A stretch of 64,000 nt of DNA, taken from assembly GCF_030372765.1 (NCBI RefSeq), contig NZ_JAUCMW010000001.1:404832-468831 (forward strand), read 5' to 3'. The position numbers were made by a program, and so were the translations under genes. Under the pieces are notes generated by a model, which was given only the letters and a program-made list of their open reading frames with translations, was not told the origin of the DNA and made no database searches. Below are positions 18,279-29,311 of this stretch, piece by piece. The stretch's first letter is position 1, and the number at the start of each line of letters is the position of its first letter. The DNA comes from Labilibaculum sp. K2S. GTDB taxonomy: Bacteria; Bacteroidota; Bacteroidia; Bacteroidales; Marinifilaceae.

Positions 18279-18863
18279 TTATTTGTTCACGTACTTTTTA
18301 ATTTTTTTATCACCCATCCAAACCAGTTCGCTGGTTTCAAGATTAGTTAGCTCCAGATTTAACTGATAGTAACGAACATTTTCTTTTTTATAACTGTCTA
18401 TAATCGAATTGATGTCGCCTTGTAAGATGAAGTCAGCACCCAATTCCTGTCCCCATTTTTTTAGGGTTGCCTTGGAGGCAAAATCTTGCTGGTCTGCACG
18501 TTCCTGACGAAGATCTTCACGTTTGGCACCTGCTTGCACCAAGCGAACCCGACTGTCATTTAAAATGGCTTTTTCGATGTCTTTAATGTAAGTATCCGAA
18601 TCGATGTGTTCTGAACTTTTATTGGTGATTAAGCCAACAATAACAACAGGTTTACGATTAAATTCCTGTTGATAATCTTCAATCCAGTTTTGATTAAGCA
18701 ATTGATCAATTAAAGCCTCGGCAGTCAATTTTGAATCGGTATCGTTCCATCGACCACTTAAATCAATTTGCTGATCAGGAGATACCCGGGTAACTTGTCT
18801 CGAGCAGGAAACACCAGCTAATACAGCCAGTGCGAAAACAAATAGGCGAAATGAATACTTCAT
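18279..18863 (-). CDS. LpoB-like lipoprotein (penicillin-binding-protein activator family)
   Basis: 194 residues with lipobox GVSCS near residue 20. The mature part has the LpoB/CsgG-like alpha/beta fold: DLSGRWNDTDSKLTAEALID, RKPVVIVGLITNKSSEHID, RVRLVQAGAKREDLRQER, GADFILQGDINSI and YQLNLELTNLETSELVW. In E. coli LpoB activates the peptidoglycan synthase PBP1b from the outer membrane. Whether this protein does so is inference. It lies 58 bp upstream of the COG3014-like gene and 85 bp downstream of dapA on the same strand. DapA supplies diaminopimelate for peptidoglycan, which gives the group a cell-wall flavour. Confidence 0.83.
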   Translation of the reverse strand: MKYSFRLFVFALAVLAGVSCSRQVTRVSPDQQIDLSGRWNDTDSKLTAEALIDQLLNQNWIEDYQQEFNRKPVVIVGLITNKSSEHIDSDTYIKDIEKAILNDSRVRLVQAGAKREDLRQERADQQDFASKATLKKWGQELGADFILQGDINSIIDSYKKENVRYYQLNLELTNLETSELVWMGDKKIKKYVNK

Positions 18864-18948
18864 AATATTTTCATTTTTTGTTTAAATAATATTCTAATTT
18901 TTTGAAATGAATTATTCTCAGGTAATTACAATTTTTATGCCAATATGA

Positions 18949-19833
18949 TTATAAACCTTCTACTATTTTTGATAACTTTTGGTAATGCAATTTGCTAATT
19001 GGAGTGAGTGGCAAACGCAAACAGTTTTCACAGAGTTTTTTCATGCTTAGAATTGCTTTAATTCCGGCAGGATTGCCTTCTGTAAAAAGGTTTTGGATGA
19101 CTCCAAACATCTTATAATGAATCTGAAGAGCTTCCTTGTTTTTTCCATCTAATGCTAATCTTACCATCTGGCTCCACTCCTTTGGAAAAGCATTTCCCAG
19201 TACAGAAATAACACCACTGCCTCCTAATGAAATAAGAGGAAAGGTCATGGCATCATCGCCTGATATCACCAAAAAGTCTTTTGGTTTGTTTTTAAGAATG
19301 CTCATAAGTTGCTCCATATTACCGGAAGCCTCTTTTACACCAATTATATTTTCAATTTCCGAAGCCAGTTTTACGCAGGTTTCAGCACTTATGTTTACAC
19401 TCGATCTGCCAGGCACATTATAAAGAATTACCGGAACCGGACTGGCATTTGCAATGGCCTGGTAATGCAGAAACAAGCCTTCCTGACTGGGTTTGTTGTA
19501 GTAAGGAGCAACTGATAGAATGGCATCAATCTCATCAAATTCTGAGAACTCCTGAATTTGCTGAATAACAGCCTGAGTATTGTTTCCTCCAAAGCCAACT
19601 ACCAAAGGAACGCGCTTTGCATTCACTTCAATAATGTGATTGATAACGGAAATTTTTTCATCACACGAAAGTGTTGATACTTCACCTGTAGTTCCCAGAA
19701 CCACTAAATAATCGATACCATTTTCAATCTGAAAATTAACGATGTTGCTAAGAGCATTAAAATCGACACTTTCATTCTCTTTAAATGGAGTAATAAGAGC
19801 TATGCCTGTTCCTGAAAATTTGTTACTATTCAT
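18949..19833 (-). CDS. dapA: 4-hydroxy-tetrahydrodipicolinate synthase
   Basis: 294 residues, the usual length. It condenses pyruvate with aspartate semialdehyde in the lysine/diaminopimelate pathway in the cytoplasm. Visible hallmarks: GTGIALITPF at the N-terminus, GTTGE at 47-51 (pyruvate-binding threonines), the YNVPGRS motif with catalytic Tyr138, and the Schiff-base Lys167 in IGVKEASGN. The DUF6913 gene lies 5 bp upstream on the same strand, so the two are probably co-transcribed, and the LpoB-like gene follows. Confidence 0.96.
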   Translation of the reverse strand: MNSNKFSGTGIALITPFKENESVDFNALSNIVNFQIENGIDYLVVLGTTGEVSTLSCDEKISVINHIIEVNAKRVPLVVGFGGNNTQAVIQQIQEFSEFDEIDAILSVAPYYNKPSQEGLFLHYQAIANASPVPVILYNVPGRSSVNISAETCVKLASEIENIIGVKEASGNMEQLMSILKNKPKDFLVISGDDAMTFPLISLGGSGVISVLGNAFPKEWSQMVRLALDGKNKEALQIHYKMFGVIQNLFTEGNPAGIKAILSMKKLCENCLRLPLTPISKLHYQKLSKIVEGL

Positions 19834-19838
19834 TCTTA

Positions 19839-20378
19839 TTACTTTTTAATCTGTGAAAGATATTTTAAGCTTTCGCTGATTAGGTTTTCCATTGAATTGT
19901 TTTTACCCTGATCAATCATTAAATCCAAATGCTCACAGTTATCGACCAAAGCCCCGACTTTACAAGCTGCCAACGAGACTTGTGTAATGTATTTTATCGA
20001 AAGATGCTCCGATTTTGTAAGAACAAAGAGTAAATCGAACTTAGTATTGGTGAATTCGATTAATTCAGGAATGATTGGTTCTCCGCTCCATTTCACATCT
20101 TTATTGGTATAAAAAACTATTTTTTGAGCCACACCAAAATCAGGCAATATGTCAGCATCAATCCATCCTGCGCTTTGTACTTTATAGCCTTTTTGGCTTA
20201 AATCTTCTGTAAACTTTTTCACTACAGAGTGATTCTTTTCCTGAAGAGTATCAAACAGTATGCCTATACTTTTAGAACTTTCTAAATTGTGAAACTCCTT
20301 TTTGCGCGGATTTTTCTTTAGTTTGCTTTTGATTTTTAATTCGGCAAGCTGATTTTTGATATTTTGAAAAAAACTCAT
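19839..20378 (-). CDS. DUF6913-like protein of unknown function
   Basis: 179 residues, cytoplasmic, with a basic N-terminal helix (KIKSKLKKNPRKKEFHN) followed by an alpha/beta region with strands such as SIGILFDTL, FDLLFVLTK and CKVGALVDNC. This pattern matches a Bacteroidota-only family I know as DUF6913, usually located near dapA, ligA or RNA-processing genes. It lies 5 bp upstream of dapA. No catalytic motif is visible. Confidence 0.7.
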   Translation of the reverse strand: MSFFQNIKNQLAELKIKSKLKKNPRKKEFHNLESSKSIGILFDTLQEKNHSVVKKFTEDLSQKGYKVQSAGWIDADILPDFGVAQKIVFYTNKDVKWSGEPIIPELIEFTNTKFDLLFVLTKSEHLSIKYITQVSLAACKVGALVDNCEHLDLMIDQGKNNSMENLISESLKYLSQIKK

Positions 20379-20487
20379 TTTATATTTGATAGTTAAGTTG
20401 AAGGCTGGTAATTATGGGTTAAACAGGCAATTATTATTTGAAACCACAAGTTATGAAAAAAATCATTTTGCAAATCATAAATTAAGC

Positions 20488-21075
20488 TTATTTAATTTTT
20501 TTTGGAGCCTTGTAACCATTGGGATTCAGTTTTCCGGGGGCAATTCGTAGCTCATGAGCCAAATGGGTAAGACTGTTCATATTCATTACTTCGCATGCTT
20601 TTATTGCAATTTTAGCACAAGCCAAAGTGTCTTCCAACGCATCGTGATGTCTAAGCGGAATATCGAAAAGGTGAGCTATTGTATTTAGTTTATGGTTTGG
20701 CATATTGGGCCAAATGTTACGACAGATTTGTACGGTGCACAGGTAATCAAATTCTGGAAAACGAATGTTGTAAGTTTCTAAACAAGCCCTAAGCACCGAC
20801 ACATCAAAACTAGCGTTGTGAGCGATCACCATTTTCCCGTGCAGATAATCCTCTACCTCTTCCCAAATGTAATTGAAGCTGGGTTTGTTCATAACATCTT
20901 CTTCCGTAATTCCATGAATACTAACATTCATCGGATGAAAATACATTTCAGGTGGCGATATCAGCCAATCTTTACTTTCAACAATTAGTCCATTTTCAAC
21001 GCGAACCAAACCAAGCGAACAAGCAGAATTGCGCTGTCCGTTTGCTGTTTCGAAATCTATTGCGGTAAAATTCAT
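20488..21075 (-). CDS. DnaQ-like 3'-5' exonuclease (DEDDh family)
   Basis: 195 residues, essentially a single exonuclease domain. The catalytic acids are in order: Asp7 and Glu9 in AIDFETANG, Asp91 in AHNASFDVSVLRACL, and His144 and Asp149 in LRHHDALEDT, giving the DEDDh set. It resembles DNA polymerase III epsilon and stand-alone proofreading exonucleases, with no BRCT or UvrC-like extension. The C-terminal tail LNPNGYKAPKKIK is basic. It lies 90 bp downstream of ligA on the same strand, and the spacer contains an 8-copy heptamer repeat. Together they suggest a small DNA-repair group. Confidence 0.92.
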   Translation of the reverse strand: MNFTAIDFETANGQRNSACSLGLVRVENGLIVESKDWLISPPEMYFHPMNVSIHGITEEDVMNKPSFNYIWEEVEDYLHGKMVIAHNASFDVSVLRACLETYNIRFPEFDYLCTVQICRNIWPNMPNHKLNTIAHLFDIPLRHHDALEDTLACAKIAIKACEVMNMNSLTHLAHELRIAPGKLNPNGYKAPKKIK

Positions 21076-21116
21076 TTTTTTAGATAAAAGGGAAATGAAA
21101 TAAGATTTAATTTTGT

Positions 21117-23194
<2,078 letters not shown>

Positions 23195-23491
23195 CTATCG
23201 TTGTGTAAATAGATGAGCTGTATTTTCTATAGCAAGCCCTGAATGGTAAAAATAGTAAAGCTTTCGCTGATTTCGCAATTGATTTCAATGATTTTTGAGA
23301 TCGGAAACTGTAATTAGTGAACTGCTTGGGTAAGAGTTTTAAAGTACAGCCATGTGGAAAGCATTTTTAGGTTTTAAGCGCTGGTATCGAGGAATCTTTA
23401 AGTTTGAATAACAGATGTTTCGGGATCGCTCGACATAACGCTCCCAAGTGAAACTTTACTTGTCGAACATCATTTTCATTTCACACCATTT

Positions 23492-23519
23492 ACCGATTCT
23501 TGAGCGCATTTAACCGATT
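23492..23519 (+). promoter_or_regulatory. Two direct repeats 21 bp apart, candidate LytTR operator
   Basis: ACCGATT occurs at 23492-23498 and 23513-23519, both inside CATTT(A)ACCGATT. Spacing of exactly 21 bp puts both on the same face of the helix. Such paired direct repeats with ACC-GTT-like cores are the typical target of LytTR regulators, and a LytTR gene is the fourth gene of the operon starting at 23597. A degenerate -7 box (TACTTTAG, 23549-23556) lies 30 bp downstream, so the sites are placed as activator sites. The remaining 23183-23480 stretch contains no gene. Confidence 0.5.
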
Positions 23520-23596
23520 TCGAGAAGTGAAAGCTATTATATTGCACTACTTTAGTTGCAGAAATAAAGGATACACTAATCTTAAACAACAAGATC

Positions 23597-23941
23597 ATGG
23601 ATGAAAATAAAAAAAATAAAAGTCTGTTTGTTGGGCTTGGGCTAATTATAGTTGGCATCGTAATTATTTTGGAACGGCTCAATTATCAGTCTGATTTTAT
23701 CGAAACTTATCTGTATCGATGGGAATCCGTTTTGATTTTAATTGGCGTACTGCAGATTTTGGTTCGCCGAAGAATTTTTGGCGGTCTGATATCCATAGCT
23801 GTCGGAGGATATTTTCTTATGGATGATTTGTATTTTCTACCACAAAATTGGGAGATATGGTTCTTTCCCGTACTACTTATTTTAGGAGGCATTGCGTTTA
23901 TTTTTGCCCCTGACTCCCCATATTGTTGTAAAAATAAATAA
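23597..23941 (+). CDS. Small membrane protein, LiaI/LiaF-like transmembrane domain
   Basis: 114 residues with about four hydrophobic segments (SLFVGLGLIIVGIVIILERL, SVLILIGVLQILV, FGGLISIAVGGYFLMDDL, WFFPVLLILGGIAFIFA), the pattern of the LiaF transmembrane module often annotated as DUF5668. It probably acts with the next gene, which has the same module plus a cytoplasmic LiaF-like domain. First gene of a four-gene operon (spacings 24, 5 and 3 bp) that ends in a LytS/LytTR pair. Role in sensing cell-envelope stress is inferred. Confidence 0.8.
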   Translation: MDENKKNKSLFVGLGLIIVGIVIILERLNYQSDFIETYLYRWESVLILIGVLQILVRRRIFGGLISIAVGGYFLMDDLYFLPQNWEIWFFPVLLILGGIAFIFAPDSPYCCKNK

Positions 23942-23965
23942 ATTCATATCGTAAAATATATCATT

Positions 23966-24679
23966 ATGAGATCACAGCATAAATCAAACCCAAACAACCG
24001 TGCAATATTTGGTATTTTCTTAATCCTTTTTGGATGCTTATTGGTTCTTAAAAATCTCGATTTTATTCCTTATGAATTAAGACATGTAATCTTCTCATGG
24101 CCGGCATTATTGTTTGGCTTAGGAGTGCTTTTCTTTTTTGGCAAAGATGAAAAAACAACAGGAGTTATTTTAATGGCTGTGGGAGGGGTGTTTCTATTTC
24201 CTATTATATTCGGTTGGAGCTTTAACTGGCGTGGATTATTTTGGCCTGTAATGCTAATTGTTATTGGAGTTGTGGTTATTCGCAAACGCAATGTATGTGA
24301 TTTTGACAAACGATCAGAAGTAGGATCAGATTTCGATTATATCGATGAGTTAAATATATTTGGTGGTGGTGAAAAAGTAATCAGCAACAAAAATCTTAGA
24401 GGAGGAAAAATCACCTGTATTTTTGGAGGAACAGAATTAAATCTCACCAATGCTGATCTGGCAGAAGGAACAAATGTATTAGATGTATTTGCGGTGTTTG
24501 GAGGCTGTGTTTTAATTATTCCATCCGATTGGGATGTAAAAGTTGAAGTATCTGCTATTTTGGGAGGAGTTGTTGATAAAAGAACAACTATACCTAATTA
24601 TATTGTAGAGCCTAAAAAAGAGCTTGTCATTAAAGGATCGGTTGCATTTGGCGGATGCGAAATCAAATCACATAAATAA
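23966..24679 (+). CDS. LiaF-like envelope-stress protein
   Basis: 237 residues: four transmembrane segments in the first 120, then a soluble C-terminal beta-helix-like domain with repeated glycine turns (FGGGEKVI, IFGGTELNL, VFGGCVLIIP, ILGGVVDKR, AFGGCEIKS). This is the cell-wall-active antibiotic response domain of LiaF. In Firmicutes LiaF restrains a sensor kinase. Here a LytS-type kinase starts 5 bp downstream, so an analogous partner role is a reasonable inference. Length and architecture are typical of Bacteroidota versions. Confidence 0.87.
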   Translation: MRSQHKSNPNNRAIFGIFLILFGCLLVLKNLDFIPYELRHVIFSWPALLFGLGVLFFFGKDEKTTGVILMAVGGVFLFPIIFGWSFNWRGLFWPVMLIVIGVVVIRKRNVCDFDKRSEVGSDFDYIDELNIFGGGEKVISNKNLRGGKITCIFGGTELNLTNADLAEGTNVLDVFAVFGGCVLIIPSDWDVKVEVSAILGGVVDKRTTIPNYIVEPKKELVIKGSVAFGGCEIKSHK

Positions 24680-24684
24680 TTTCA

Positions 24685-25734
24685 ATGCAACATCCTCTTC
24701 TAAAAAATCGGTTTGCCATTCCAATTTATATGGTATCGTGGGCGTTTTTTGCAACGCTGTTATTTATTATTGGATGGTATTTCGAGGGAAGGACTTTTTA
24801 TGATTCGGCTGTAAATGCTTTCAGCTTTTCATTTCCATTATTGATATTAGGTGCATGTATTTGGTTTATTGTTATATATACCAGCATCGAAAGTCTGGGG
24901 CTTTTCCATTTTTTTTTGCATCACTTAACTGCAGGTTTAATCGTGGTGGGGATCTGGATATCGTCTGCATACCAATTACGAACCATATGGTTTGGTGCCA
25001 CCAGTGAAGGTTTTGATTACCTTATTCCTGTGCATTGGCAGATTTTTATGGCCTTTGGGATGTACGATTATATTGTAATTGTTTACTATTTGGTAATTTA
25101 TTATCGTAGTTTTCAAGATAAATTGGTTCACGAGTCTGAATTAAAAGAGTTGGTGAAAGAAGCAGAACTAACAGTATTAAAATCTCAAATTAATCCGCAT
25201 TTTCTATTCAACAGTTTAAATTCGGTAAGCTCTCTAACTTTATCAAAGCCGGAATTATCCAGAGAAATGCTTGTGAAATTATCAACTTACCTACGATATT
25301 CGCTTGCCCAGAATTTAAAAGAATTAAATAATTTGAGTAACGAATTGAGTAATATTCGTTTGTACATGGAAATTGAGAAAGTTCGTTTTGGTGATCGCCT
25401 GCAGCTTCATTTTGATCTTTCACCCGATTGCGGGAAGCTGAAAATTCCCAATTTAATTTTACAGCCATTATACGAAAATGCGATTAAATTTGGAGTGCAT
25501 GAAAGTCTTGATCCGGTTTGTGTACTAACTAAGTGTCGTTTTGAGAATGATATTTTAAAAATTAATATTAGTAATAATTTCGATCCAGATTCGGTTCCTG
25601 CAAAGGGTAATGGTATTGGATTACGTAACATACAGGAACGTCTGCATTTAATTTACGGCCGTGCTGATTTAATGCGGGTTGTTAATGGAGAAGATCAATT
25701 TACTGTTTATCTGGAATTTCCGCAAAGTATATAA
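24685..25734 (+). CDS. LytS/YehU-type sensor histidine kinase
   Basis: 349 residues. Four transmembrane helices (about 12-130), then a His_kinase domain with phospho-acceptor His172 in SQINPHFLFNSLNS, followed by an ATPase domain with the N box (PLYENAIKFG) and G box (GNGIGLRNIQERL). There is no large extracytoplasmic sensing domain, so the signal may be intramembrane or come from the LiaF-like proteins encoded just upstream. The stop lies 3 bp before its response regulator. Confidence 0.94.
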   Translation: MQHPLLKNRFAIPIYMVSWAFFATLLFIIGWYFEGRTFYDSAVNAFSFSFPLLILGACIWFIVIYTSIESLGLFHFFLHHLTAGLIVVGIWISSAYQLRTIWFGATSEGFDYLIPVHWQIFMAFGMYDYIVIVYYLVIYYRSFQDKLVHESELKELVKEAELTVLKSQINPHFLFNSLNSVSSLTLSKPELSREMLVKLSTYLRYSLAQNLKELNNLSNELSNIRLYMEIEKVRFGDRLQLHFDLSPDCGKLKIPNLILQPLYENAIKFGVHESLDPVCVLTKCRFENDILKINISNNFDPDSVPAKGNGIGLRNIQERLHLIYGRADLMRVVNGEDQFTVYLEFPQSI

Positions 25735-25737
25735 GAT

Positions 25738-26490
25738 ATGGAAGTAATTAAAGCAATAATTATTGATGATGAATCATTAGCCAGAGATCTGGTTCGGTCA
25801 TATTTGGAAGTTGATCAGGATATTGAAATTTTAGGGGAATATTCCGACGGATTTCAAGGTTTAAAAGCAATTAATGAATTGGAGCCGGATTTGGTGTTTC
25901 TAGATGTTCAGATGCCCAAACTGACAGGTTTTGAGATGTTGGAGCTACTTGATAAACCTTGTAATATTGTGTTTACAACAGCTTATAACGAATATGCAAT
26001 TAAAGCATTCGAACACAATGCAATTGATTATTTATTGAAACCATTTTCCAATGAACGGTTCCAGGATGCTGTGCGCAAGGTGAAGGAACGCATCTCAAAT
26101 TCGGTGACGAGTGGAGATCAGATTGAGAAAATAAAAAATCATAACGATTCCTCGGATGAGTTATTGATCCGGGTGGTGGTGAAATCAAGAAATAAAATTG
26201 ATGTAATCGCAATTGATAAAATTAAATATTTTGAAGCGCAGGACGATTATGTGATGATTTATACCAATGAGGGCAGGTATCTGAAGCAAAAGACAATGAA
26301 ATATTTTGAAAGCCATTTAAATCCGAATGAGTTTTGCCGGATACATCGTACTTATTTGGTGAAGATCGATCAGATAGCTCAATTGCAACCTTACGAGAAG
26401 GATCATTGGATTGTAATTTTAAAAACCGGGGAAAGTTTAAACGTCAGTCGAAATGGATTTAAGCAATTGAAACTGCAATTGGAAATTTAA
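25738..26490 (+). CDS. LytTR-family response regulator
   Basis: 250 residues: an N-terminal receiver domain with acidic pocket (DDE at 12-14), phospho-acceptor Asp56 in VFLDVQMPKLTG and the conserved Lys in YLLKPFSNERF. A C-terminal LytTR DNA-binding domain follows (about 145-250) with KIKYFEAQDDYVMIYT and FCRIHRTYLVKID. It is the partner of the kinase encoded immediately upstream. The direct repeats at 23492-23519 upstream of the operon are candidate binding sites, implying autoregulation. A terminator follows 24 bp after the stop. Confidence 0.95.
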   Translation: MEVIKAIIIDDESLARDLVRSYLEVDQDIEILGEYSDGFQGLKAINELEPDLVFLDVQMPKLTGFEMLELLDKPCNIVFTTAYNEYAIKAFEHNAIDYLLKPFSNERFQDAVRKVKERISNSVTSGDQIEKIKNHNDSSDELLIRVVVKSRNKIDVIAIDKIKYFEAQDDYVMIYTNEGRYLKQKTMKYFESHLNPNEFCRIHRTYLVKIDQIAQLQPYEKDHWIVILKTGESLNVSRNGFKQLKLQLEI

Positions 26491-26513
26491 TCATTGACCA
26501 GTTTTTATAGGAT

Positions 26514-26547
26514 AAACATCATTCTCTCACGAATTGATGTTTTTTTT
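26514..26547 (+). terminator. Terminator of the LiaF-like/LytS/LytTR operon
   Basis: AAACATCA pairs with TGATGTTT across a short AT-rich loop and is followed by a T run. Confidence 0.7.
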
Positions 26548-26782
26548 ATGTCAAAAGCAAGATGTTTTGATCTTACTTCTGGTTTGAAAAACAATTATAA
26601 AAAAAGTTAGTTGTTTTTTAGTACTTCTTTTGTTAAGTGTGTTTTATACTAAATTGTGCTAAGTTTTGTTACTTTAGTAGAATGAGCAGTGTTAGTAATG
26701 TTTTTGGTGTGAGTAGATGTAAACTGATGACAAACTGATTGTTTCTGTTTGTGAATTGGCAAGAAAGTTTTTTGATTTTTAA

Positions 26783-26812
26783 TTGATCTGCAACATAAAT
26801 TTTCTACTTTTG
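26783..26812 (+). promoter_or_regulatory. Promoter of the TonB-dependent receptor gene
   Basis: TTG at 26783-26785 and TACTTTTG at 26805-26812 are separated by 19 bp, a full match to the Bacteroidota TTTG-N19-TAnnTTTG promoter. The -7 box is 44 bp before the ATG. The rest of 26548-26782 contains no gene. Confidence 0.75.
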
Positions 26813-26855
26813 TGAAACTAATTACCATGTACACTAACTAATTTACACACTACTA

Positions 26856-29246
26856 ATGAATTTAAAACTTAATTGCAGAAATGGATTATTGCCGATCCTT
26901 CTGTTTTTTTTAAGCCCCGCGGAGCATTCATATGCTCAGGATTCTACAAAAGCTATAACAAATTCATGTTTAAATGGTATTGTTGTTGAGAATGAACATC
27001 AAAAGCCTCTTGAGTATGCTACCGTATCAATTTATTCTTTACCAGATTCTTTATTGGTTAAGGGAACTATCACAAATAGAAAAGGGGAGTTTGAACTAGA
27101 TGGTTTAGCGAGTTTAAGTTATTATTACAAAGTTGAATATCTTGGATTTGAGAGTTATAGCAGTAAGCCAATTCTTTTAAAAGAAAATGAAAAGTTATTA
27201 TTGCCTAATGCGCTTGCTTTACATGCCGGTGTCCGAACGATTACAGAAGTGGAAGTAACCGGAAATCGTGACTTTGCACGAATCGAATTGGACAAAACTG
27301 TTTACAATGTGTCAAAATCACCAGTTTCTGATGGAGGAACGATTAATGAAGTCTTAACCACAATTCCTAAATTAAACGTTACTGCCAGTGGCGAAATTCA
27401 ATTGCATGGAAGCTCTGATGTAAAAATATTGATTGATGGGAAACTGAGTGGTTTACTGGGAATGAGCCCGGGAGATGTATTGAGTAATATGCCTGCAGCA
27501 GATGTTGACCGTGTTGAAGTAATTACGAGTCCTTCCGCAAAATATGATGCTTCAGGTTCTGCTGGGATTGTGAATATAATTATGAAGAAGGATAGAGCCA
27601 AAGGGTTTAATGGGAATGCTTCCGCCACCATTGGTACTATCAACAAACATTCTGGTCGGACCGCACTTAATTTACGAACCGGAAAGATCAATTTGTCAGG
27701 ATCATACAGCTATCGAAACGATTGGTCTGGCAGAGATTATGAATTATCACGATTTACCGAAATAGGCAATGATGTTGAGATATTGAATAGTCGTGCTGAT
27801 GTCGATTTAGGTGATAGAAGTCACATTGGACAATTGGGCATGGATTATTTAATAAATGACAAGAACACCGTGAGTTTTTCTGTTACCAACCGTAATGTGA
27901 AACAAAATCGGAATGGAATCTATAACTATTCCCGGAATTTAATTACCAATAGTACTTTTTCAAATGAAACATCCCGTGAAAGTGCTGTTGATATCGATTT
28001 GAATTCCTGGGTGTACAATGCCTCTTATATTTGTAAGTTTGCTAGAAAAGGGCAGGAATTTTCTTTTGATGCTGCCTATACAAATAATAATGCAGAAAAT
28101 TACGGAAATTATACTGATGAAGTAGAAGGGAATACCAGTGACTTCTTCAATTCGGACCGGGAGGAAGCAATTGTTCAATTGGATTACAAACAGCCAATAG
28201 GTGAAGTGGGTTCGATAGAAACAGGATATCTGTACCGAACTAATGAGATAAAGTACAATGAACCAATAGATTTATCTACTGCATTTAATTATAAGGAGAG
28301 TATTCATGGTTTGTATTTTCAGTTTAGTGGAGAGAAAGGAAATTTTGGATATCAGTTTGGTTTGCGGTCTGAGTATTCGGATATTGAGACGAATAAAGCT
28401 TATAATGACGATTATGTGGACTTTTTCCCTAGCGTACATTTTTCCTATAAATTATCAGACAATAAGCAGGTATTACTGACTTATTCTAAAATGGTTTATC
28501 GTCCTGATTCCAGAATGTTGAATCCATTTCAAAATCTTCAAGATCCGGAAAATCAGCGCTTGGGAACTCAGGATTTGGGAGCTTATTATACACATATGCC
28601 GGAGTTAACTTTTGTTTACAAAAGAGATAAGATAACCTATACCACAAATTTGTATTATCAGTATAAGGATAATATTATAAGTCAATATCGTTCTGTTAAT
28701 GAAAGCAATGTGGCGATTGTGACTTATGAGAATGTAGGAAATCTACAATATGCAGGTGTTGATTTTAATATGTCTACAAAATTTAACAAATGGTGGAGTG
28801 TTAATTCTTATTTATCTGGAATTTATCAGAAGTATACTCCTTCAAAAGATTTAGATTACCAGGAGAATGATGATTTTGGCTTTTTTGGAAAACTAACTTC
28901 AACCATGCGAATACCTAAATGGTTTAATTTTCAAACAACTCTGCGTTACGACTCTGATATGCCGGTTGTTCAAGGAAATTACGATCAATCCTTTCAGGTG
29001 GATTTCGCTTTTGGGAAGAGAATAATGAAAGGTAAAGCAAGTTTGTCTTTATGGATTTACGATGTTTTAAATAGCAGCAAGTATAATGTAAATACTTCAG
29101 GAGATCGTTTTACTCAGCGAATGAAGTACAATTTTGAAAATAGGGTGGCAAATTTGACCTTCCGATATTATTTTGGTAAAAAGTACAATGTGTTAAAAAC
29201 CCAAAAAAGAGGAAGTGGAGTCCAGCACTCAGAGAAAGATATCTAA
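26856..29246 (+). CDS. TonB-dependent receptor family outer-membrane protein
   Basis: 796 residues. Signal peptide (cleavage near HSYAQ), carboxypeptidase-regulatory-like domain (about 38-115; GIVVENEHQKPLEYATVSIY), plug (about 125-235; KIDGKLSGLLGM-like loop, DRVEVITSPSAKYDASGSAG), then a long beta-barrel of the OMP_b-brl_3 type. It is not a SusC: there is no SusD partner and the barrel motifs differ. Such proteins are often controlled by LytTR systems or involved in envelope or metal functions, but no ligand can be read. It has its own promoter and a bidirectional terminator shared with the convergent glycoside hydrolase gene. Confidence 0.9.
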   Translation: MNLKLNCRNGLLPILLFFLSPAEHSYAQDSTKAITNSCLNGIVVENEHQKPLEYATVSIYSLPDSLLVKGTITNRKGEFELDGLASLSYYYKVEYLGFESYSSKPILLKENEKLLLPNALALHAGVRTITEVEVTGNRDFARIELDKTVYNVSKSPVSDGGTINEVLTTIPKLNVTASGEIQLHGSSDVKILIDGKLSGLLGMSPGDVLSNMPAADVDRVEVITSPSAKYDASGSAGIVNIIMKKDRAKGFNGNASATIGTINKHSGRTALNLRTGKINLSGSYSYRNDWSGRDYELSRFTEIGNDVEILNSRADVDLGDRSHIGQLGMDYLINDKNTVSFSVTNRNVKQNRNGIYNYSRNLITNSTFSNETSRESAVDIDLNSWVYNASYICKFARKGQEFSFDAAYTNNNAENYGNYTDEVEGNTSDFFNSDREEAIVQLDYKQPIGEVGSIETGYLYRTNEIKYNEPIDLSTAFNYKESIHGLYFQFSGEKGNFGYQFGLRSEYSDIETNKAYNDDYVDFFPSVHFSYKLSDNKQVLLTYSKMVYRPDSRMLNPFQNLQDPENQRLGTQDLGAYYTHMPELTFVYKRDKITYTTNLYYQYKDNIISQYRSVNESNVAIVTYENVGNLQYAGVDFNMSTKFNKWWSVNSYLSGIYQKYTPSKDLDYQENDDFGFFGKLTSTMRIPKWFNFQTTLRYDSDMPVVQGNYDQSFQVDFAFGKRIMKGKASLSLWIYDVLNSSKYNVNTSGDRFTQRMKYNFENRVANLTFRYYFGKKYNVLKTQKRGSGVQHSEKDI

Positions 29247-29263
29247 AAAATAATTAGTGCATG

Positions 29264-29298
29264 AAAAAAACTCATTCTGTTGAATGAGTTTTTTTTAT
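29264..29298. terminator. Bidirectional terminator between convergent genes
   Basis: AAAACTCATTC and GAATGAGTTTT form a stem flanked by A and T runs, so it can serve both the receptor gene on the plus strand and the hydrolase gene ending at 29312 on the minus strand. Confidence 0.85.
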
Positions 29299-29311
29299 TC
29301 GTTGTTTTTTC

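Noticed and set aside
26649..26834. 61-codon minus-strand gene
   Set aside because: It covers the well-matched promoter of the TonB receptor gene on the other strand and has no protein features.
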